In this document: positions 58,998 through 64,000 of the stretch, piece after piece
Position numbering within the stretch: the first letter of the stretch is position 1
How the letters are laid out: every line of letters begins with the position of its first letter
Assembly (NCBI GenBank): GCA_015501075.1
Contig: JADNYJ010000012.1
Location: forward strand, 372,001 to 436,000
Source: Gymnopilus junonius
Lineage: Eukaryota; Basidiomycota; Agaricomycetes; Agaricales; Galerinaceae
Direction: 5' to 3'
Length of the DNA stretch: 64,000 nt
Notes under the pieces: model-generated
What the model was told of the DNA's origin: nothing
Database searches by the model: none
What the model saw: only the letters and a program-made list of their open reading frames with translations
Program-made: the position numbers and the translations under genes

Positions 58998-60598
58998 CAG
59001 TGAGGGACAAAACTGTTCCAATGTTTCAAGCATCTACAATAAAACAGGAATAACTTGGGAACTAAGAAAGGTGGAACCTTGAAACTTTAAACCTAGGTAG
59101 CCCTGGATATTATCTATCCAAACATATACAAATCATTATGTAACCATGTTTTTTTCCCACACTACAAATCATTTAAAATAATAAGTACATTGGAACGGTT
59201 TTGTCCCTCTCAGTCAAATCACCTGACTTTGTTGATTACAGACAAATAACAGCAAATAAAATCATGTGAGTGAATTGCAAAGAGTATATATACTCTTGTA
59301 CATTGCTCATAACTCCCCCCAACTCATTATTTCACCATGCACCGACTTACTGTTGCCCAACGCACCCACATTATTCATCTTCTTAATCAAGGACATTCTG
59401 CTCACCAAATTGAAGCAACCACTGGTGTTTCTATGACTTCTATATCCAGGATTCGCACCAAATACTGTCCTGATCTTGCCAAGTCCACTGGTGGCCATCC
59501 AAAGAAACTTTCACCATCCAATGTCCAATATGCTCTATGCCTTATCACTTCTCGCAAGGCTGAAAATGCTGTTGAGGTTGCCAAAACCTTGAAAGACATT
59601 ACCAATGAGCCTCTCTCATCAAAGACAGTCTGCAGGGCACTTCGGGACACAGGATTAAAGGCTGTTGTCAAGAAAAAAAGGCCTTTTCTCTCCAAACGAC
59701 ATAGAAGGGAACGTATGGACTTTGCAATGGCTCACCTCCACTGGACTGTTGAGGACTGGAAGAGGGTGGTTTACACAGATGAGACCAAAGTCAATCATTT
59801 GGGGTCAGATGGGAGGAAATGGGTGTGGAAAATGCCAGGAGAAGCACTTTCTGATAGGCTGGTGGAAGGCACAGTAAAGTTTGCAGGAGGAAACTTGATG
59901 TTTTGGGGCTGTATGTTTTGGGAAGGAGTTGGATATGGCACCAAGATTGATGGGAGGATGGATGCTGACCTTTATGTGTCTATTTTGGAAGAGGAACTCA
60001 AGCAAAGCCTGGAATATTTCAACAAGAAACCTGAAGATGTCATTTTTCAGCAAGACAATGACCCCAAGCACAAGAGTAAAAAGGCAATGAAGTGGCTAGA
60101 AGACAGTGGTTTGGAAGTCATGATATGGCCACCTCAATCAGCAGACCTCAACCCAATTGAACACCTTTGGGTTTACCTCAAGGCTAGGCTTGCAGAGTAT
60201 GAAACCCAGCCTTCTAGCATAGCAGAACTTTGGGAGAGGACACAGAAGGTGTGGAATGAAATTCCAGCTTCTGTATGTCAGAATTTGATAGAAAGTATGC
60301 CAAGGAGGGTTGCAGCTGTTGCAAAGGCCAAGGGAGGCTATACCAAGTACTAAATACCCTAAATAGTATATAATTTTCAAGAGGGACAAAACCAAAACTG
60401 TTCCAATGTACTTATTATTTTAAATGATTTGTAGTGTGGGAAAAAAACATGGTTACATAATGATTTGTATATGTTTGGATAGATAATATCCAGGGCTACC
60501 TAGGTTTAAAATTTCAAGGTTCCACCTTTTTTAGTTCCCAAGTTATTCCTGTTTTATTGTAGATGCTTGAAACATTGGAACGGTTTTGTCCCTCACTG
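58998..60598 (+). mobile_element. Complete Tc1/mariner transposon with ~215-bp terminal inverted repeats
   Basis: 1601-bp element flanked by TA (58996-58997 and 60599-60600). The outer ends begin CAGTGAGGGACAAAACNGTT (N = T on the left, C on the right as read inward). The left arm 58998-59213 and the right arm 60381-60598 are inverted copies of each other with only a handful of mismatches. Each arm is also bounded on its inner side by a second copy of the same end sequence (left: CATTGGAACGGTTTTGTCCC; right: GAGGGACAAAACCAAAACTG), so each arm alone looks like a short palindromic element. One intact transposase lies between the arms. Confidence 0.93.
59337..60353 (+). CDS. Tc1/mariner transposase, DD34E, intact
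   Basis: 338-residue, intronless cut-and-paste transposase. The N-terminal paired-like helix-turn-helix domain begins MHRLTVAQRTHIIHLLNQGH with IEATTGVSMTSISRIRTKY; a second HTH covers KLSPSNVQYALCLITSRKAE to SSKTVCRALRDTGLK. The catalytic triad is visible: VVYTDETKVN (first Asp), VIFQQDNDPKHKSKK (second Asp) and SADLNPIEHLWVYLKARLAE (Glu), with 34 residues between the second Asp and the Glu. A GC/lysine-rich segment (KAVVKKKRPFLSKRHRRER) may act as nuclear signal. The ATG is the first in frame and follows the left arm by about 120 bases. No frameshift or stop: it could be active. Confidence 0.95.
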   Translation: MHRLTVAQRTHIIHLLNQGHSAHQIEATTGVSMTSISRIRTKYCPDLAKSTGGHPKKLSPSNVQYALCLITSRKAENAVEVAKTLKDITNEPLSSKTVCRALRDTGLKAVVKKKRPFLSKRHRRERMDFAMAHLHWTVEDWKRVVYTDETKVNHLGSDGRKWVWKMPGEALSDRLVEGTVKFAGGNLMFWGCMFWEGVGYGTKIDGRMDADLYVSILEEELKQSLEYFNKKPEDVIFQQDNDPKHKSKKAMKWLEDSGLEVMIWPPQSADLNPIEHLWVYLKARLAEYETQPSSIAELWERTQKVWNEIPASVCQNLIESMPRRVAAVAKAKGGYTKY

Positions 60599-61516
60599 TA
60601 CAGAATAAAGGATCAGTGGGCATCATTAATCTTGCACTTTGTTGTTGTCCCTAACAATCGACTGGCTACTACTATTGGTCATGTCCACCTGGATGAGGTG
60701 GAGAAACATGAACATGAGCCATTCCCGCTGCTCTCAGATGACCCCTTAATGCAATTTGTACTACAGTGATCCCAGTGACCTGTGTGATGGACAAAGGCAG
60801 TGAAACAGGGTATATTTATGCAAATCAGACTGGTCTGTGGTAAGTTGCTGCCTTGTTATATTGTGCATAAAGTCTAAAATTCTTGCCAGGGAAGCATACG
60901 CACCTGAACTTGATACAGAGAAGTTCCCTCCTATGCTGCAGATGAAGAGCGTGCACAATACTCCCATTGAAGGACTGTGGCATTGGTTCCTCCAAACATT
61001 TGGTCTTAACATCAAAGATGTCATCCGCCAAGGCCTCCAAACTGGTGTTTATCACCCAAATAATTCAGTCCACCAGTATGTCATTTAAATCATTTTCTGA
61101 TCAGAAATCTATGAGCTAATTTGTTTTATTCAAGGCAATTATTTAACTGGCTTTGGCCCAAGATGCTCCAAATCCAGCTTGATGCCTTTGTCAAATACTG
61201 GAATAATCACTGTATTCGTACCCAGAAAAACAAACCTAACATGTCAGGCTTGACCCTGAGGCACGCCTTTACAGTCCCAGCTCCTCCCACTCAAGACTGC
61301 AGAATTCCAGTCAACCGTCAAGTTATTAGCACTCTCTGTTCACAAATCCCTGTCACTTGTGAGGAAGCTATGCGCTGGGTTGACGATGCATTTGATGGGG
61401 TAGCTACACGGGCATACGAGGCTATTGGAAGTCCCCCCCTCAACAAGTTTCTCACTGGCTGGGATATCTTTTCCACAATGGTTGGAATTATAAATGCAGC
61501 CTCGACTTCGATGTAG

Positions 61517-62821
61517 GATACCCAATAAATACTTGATGTAACACAGTGCATGAATTAATGATGATGGCATATGGCATACGGCAAAAAATGACAGGGCGAG
61601 ATGAAGAAGTCAGACGTCAAAATCCTACCGTGGAGTTCCCGCCAACGCTAGGAGAGGCTCACTTTGAGCCCAACTGTCGACTTGACCATGAAAATTTGAA
61701 TGCATAGAGTGGATGGATGAATCAAAGCGGCGCGCTTACAAATTATTTCCCATCCGCCAACAGACACTTCCTTTCTTCCTCCCAGGAATTTTTACCATAC
61801 TTACATACTTCTAACCTCAGGCACATCAAAGAAACTAACCATATCCCTGGTCAATAGTCATATAAATCATACTCCACAGCTGTCTGTGTATGTCTCGAGT
61901 TACGTGGCCAATCGATTGGCACGTTGACATTCTGCTGGTCAGGTCGATCTCAGGTAGTGATGTGCAGGCTCGGCTCGGCCTATAAGCCACAGCTTTGGCC
62001 CGGCTTTTCAAAGCTCAGGCCTTCGAAATTTGAAGCCTAAGCCTAGGCTACACCAAGCCGCGGCTCAAGGCAGAGAAAAGGCAGGGATGCGTTGAGAAAA
62101 GGCTTGTCGCTCCGCTGCACTGGCGGAACATCAACTGTATATACAATTGGCACTGCTCTGTGGACAATGATAAGGGCCACTATTATTTTCCTCCAATCGC
62201 AGCTCGACGGAATCCACCTCGGCTCCTGAAAATGGCTTCACATAGGTCCGGGTTTCAAGATCGGATTAAGCGCAGGATTCACAACCCCTCCTTGACCATT
62301 CCCATCTCGTATCGACACGAACGCATTTGTTTCTTGCAAGCAAAAGTTCTTAGCGACGATGGGCGAAAGCCTTTCTCATGACTAGGCAGACTTTACAACT
62401 TCTCATCTTTGAGATTGTAGTCGCACTCCGAGTCCCTGTCTTAGAACGTGTCTCCTAATCCTGTTAAATAGCATTGCTGGAGAGCCCGCGCAGAATGACA
62501 TTCCACGCCGTGTCGGTCGTTCCTGAGTGTGTCGCACTCCGGTTCAAACAAAAAATTACTTTACCGTACCTCCGCTCCATGTCATTGGATATACCCCGGT
62601 ATGCCGAGTGGTAGAGCCAATCTCCAACGTGAGACTGCTTTTCCGAAACGGAATCCTCATTATCATGAACTTCTCTTTACCAAAATGACCGGGAGAAAAG
62701 GGACCTTTCTTCTCTGCTGCTCTTTACCATTGGATACCACGTCGCTGGAAACCCCTGGACTGCTCCTTGCTGATCTGGCCCTTTTTCCTAGTACTTATAC
62801 CGCACTTTTCTAGATACCATC
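61517..62821. other. Intergenic, upstream of FSP1/AIF-like gene
   Basis: 1.3 kb, no gene recognised. It includes a GGCT/AGCC-rich simple repeat (61960-62075) and a pyrimidine-rich stretch. Confidence 0.45.
61960..62075. repeat. AGGCTT/GGCTCG-type low-complexity repeat
   Basis: The stretch contains repeated near-copies of GGCTCGG, GGCCCGGCTTTT, AGGCCTTCG, AAGCCTAAGCCTAGGCT and AAGCCGCGGCTC, forming many small imperfect inverted repeats. It has no coding sense. Confidence 0.55.
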
Positions 62822-64000
62822 ATGTTCAATATGGCCCAAAAACCGAACGCCGTTATCGTAGGAGGTGGTGGGTGTGGTGCCCAGGTAGCCCGATTGCTCT
62901 CAAAGTCGCTCAAGCCTGAAGAGTACAACATTATTCTCATCACTCCCCGGCCGTACTATACCCACCTTCCAGCATGGATCCGCATGTCCGTTACTGAGGA
63001 AGGTCATCTCGAAGACAGGGCGCACATCACGTATAACTATACGTTCATCAATGGGAATGGTCAGTTCGTTATTGGCAAAGTTGTTTCTATCAATGCGGAG
63101 GAGGGTGACAAAGGAGGTTTCGTTACGCTTGAAGGAGGAGAGCAGGTGGAATTCTCAACCCTTGTGCTAACGCCCGGGAGTATCTGGGAAGGACCATTGA
63201 ACATCCCAGATAACAAAAAGGAGACGACAGAACATCTACGCACTTGGCGACACAAGTTTGCGGACGCTAATGATATTATTCTGGTCGGCGGCGGTGCCGT
63301 TGCTCTTGGTGAGTATATTTATCATTTTCTCTGTGCCATTTTCTTTATTCACTTGGTGTATAGAATTCGCAGGAGAGCTCAGAGATATGTCCGCGGTAGG
63401 TCGTATTAGGAGTTTTTAAGGCACTGCATTGACGGTTGAGACTGCATAGACCAAAAGGATAACCATTGTCCACGGTCAGGACATGCTCCTCAATGATGCA
63501 TATCCAGCATACTTCCGCAAGGACGTCTACAAAGATCTTCGCAAGCGCGACGTAGAAGTGGTCCTCAATGACTTGGTTGATAATCTTGATATTACTGAGG
63601 CCGGTATTATTCAAACTCGCAACGGTAGGAAGCTGGTTGCTGACCTGATTGTAAGTCCAAAATGCTATCGATGCCAGTTTACTCAGACGAAAAAATAGGT
63701 TCCTTGTCGTGGCCCGAAACCAAATACTGGATTTGTAACTCTCATGCCTGGCACACTTTCGGCAACCAACCACATCCGAGTATCGGCTACCCTTCAAGTC
63801 ATGCAATACCCGCGTATATTTGCTGGAGGTGACGCCATAGAATGGGACGAGCAAAAGCAGGTCACCAAGTATGACTATCACGCATCTGTAATCGCTTCGA
63901 ATATTGCAACGCTCTTGAAGAAAAAGCAACCGAGTGCGCTTTATAGGGGGTGCTATGAAATGATTTCAATTTCAAACGGAAAGGTCTGTTGTCTCTTTTG
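62822..64000 (+). CDS. AIF/AMID (FSP1)-like FAD-dependent NAD(P)H oxidoreductase, 3' end outside window
   Basis: Flavoprotein of the apoptosis-inducing-factor homologous, mitochondrion-associated group (AIFM2/FSP1, yeast Ndi-related), which reduces quinones with NAD(P)H. The start ATG at 62822 gives MFNMAQKPNAVIVGGGGCGA (FAD-binding GxGxxG, with AQVARLLSKSL following). TPRPYYTHLPAWIRMSVT, STLVLTPGSIWEGPL and IILVGGGAVALEFAGELRDM (second, NAD-binding Rossmann motif, split by an intron after ALE) follow. After further introns: TKRITIVHGQDMLLNDAYP, RDVEVVLNDLVDNLDITEAG, RGPKPNTGF, and IFAGGDAIEWDEQKQV (FAD-binding GD motif near the C-terminus). The window ends roughly 30-60 residues before the expected stop. 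Coding looks intact. Whether it is peroxisomal, mitochondrial or cytosolic cannot be told. Confidence 0.87.

Larger units (their letters stand above)
58404..61516 (+). pseudogene. Integrase-core (DDE) domain protein, split by a Tc1/mariner insertion
   Basis: Transposase-like protein with an integrase catalytic core, a family found repeatedly in Agaricomycete genomes. Left part: DDETLRNSLHQYAKEKLTTA followed by a TGA, TSVRASRLYELNKHFDVPSV, QIAKDPSQRCGVGTISTLLG, FPGANRISRSALVVIGLNHQ, HHADGHDKLNVQALNMGG (first Asp region). Right part after the insertion: RIKDQWASLILHFVVVPNNR, TCVMDKGSETG (second Asp), VHNTPIEGLWHWFLQTFGLN (Glu), QLFNWLWPKMLQIQLDAFVK, CIRTQKNKPNMSGLTLRHAF, and the end NAASTSM with TAG 61514-61516. 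The Tc1 element at 58998-60598 lies between GVSLPIY and RIKDQW; removing it with one TA restores the frame exactly. A stop near 58483 and others near 60768 suggest it was already decaying or that introns are unresolved. Confidence 0.72.

Noticed and set aside
50170..60598. MITEs as deletion derivatives of the Tc1 element at 59 kb
   Set aside because: Both use TA, but the end sequences differ (CTGTACTAAAACGTTC versus CAGTGAGGGACAAAAC), so they belong to different families.
62585..62660. tRNA-like stretch with GCCGAGTGGTAGAGCC
   Set aside because: It resembles an A box, but no acceptor stem, anticodon arm or B box (GGTTCGAATCC type) follows at the right distance.

Overview
This is a gene-dense, intron-rich fungal window. 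Short GT-AG introns (about 45-60 nt, a few GC-AG), compact intergenic spaces and the gene families present (F-box/LRR protein, CorA-like transporter with a GMN loop, NB-ARC/TPR receptor, alpha-kinase, integrase-core and zinc-finger transposons, OrdA-like P450) point to a mushroom-forming basidiomycete (Agaricomycetes). The species cannot be named from the sequence. All gene models were built by hand translation and splice-site reading; no search was run.

Layout. 1-2000: the 5' part of a HAD-type haloacid dehalogenase gene (minus, runs off the window) and a broken C-terminal UDP-glycosyltransferase fragment. 2-9 kb: Psf1 of the GINS replication complex, a DUF2358/C6orf136-like mitochondrial protein, and Utp22/Nol6 of the small-subunit processome. 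9-18 kb: an F-box protein, a CorA-like metal transporter, a truncated NLR-type receptor copy, and an ArsB/NhaD-type anion permease. 18-22.6 kb is a long gene-poor stretch. 22.6-34 kb: an OPT oligopeptide transporter with more than 20 introns, a GTPBP1/2 N-domain protein without a GTPase domain, and a cytochrome P450. 34-40 kb: a very long SUV39/Clr4-type SET-domain methyltransferase. 40-46.5 kb: an intact NB-ARC/TPR receptor, a Mediator Med9-like subunit, and an E2 ubiquitin-conjugating enzyme with a long SIM-bearing tail. 47-61.5 kb is a nest of mobile elements: a large zinc-finger/PHD transposon, two inverted copies of a TA-flanked MITE (one inside that transposon), an alpha-kinase gene with doubtful splice sites, and an integrase-core gene split by a nearly perfect Tc1/mariner element. 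62.8 kb to the end: an AIF/FSP1-like oxidoreductase cut by the window edge.

Themes. The replication, ribosome, Mediator, chromatin and ubiquitin genes are housekeeping. The transporters, P450, dehalogenase and glycosyltransferase remnant are accessory metabolism. The NLR pair and the transposon nest are the evolving part: the NLR fragment at 14.2 kb and the intact NLR at 43 kb share upstream leader, exon structure and Walker A region. Two insertions at TA (the Tc1 element and one MITE) leave host reading frames that rejoin exactly when the element plus one TA are taken away. In the first 13 kb, four conserved genes each need a one-base addition to read through, one of them twice, which looks more like consensus indels than five independent gene losses.
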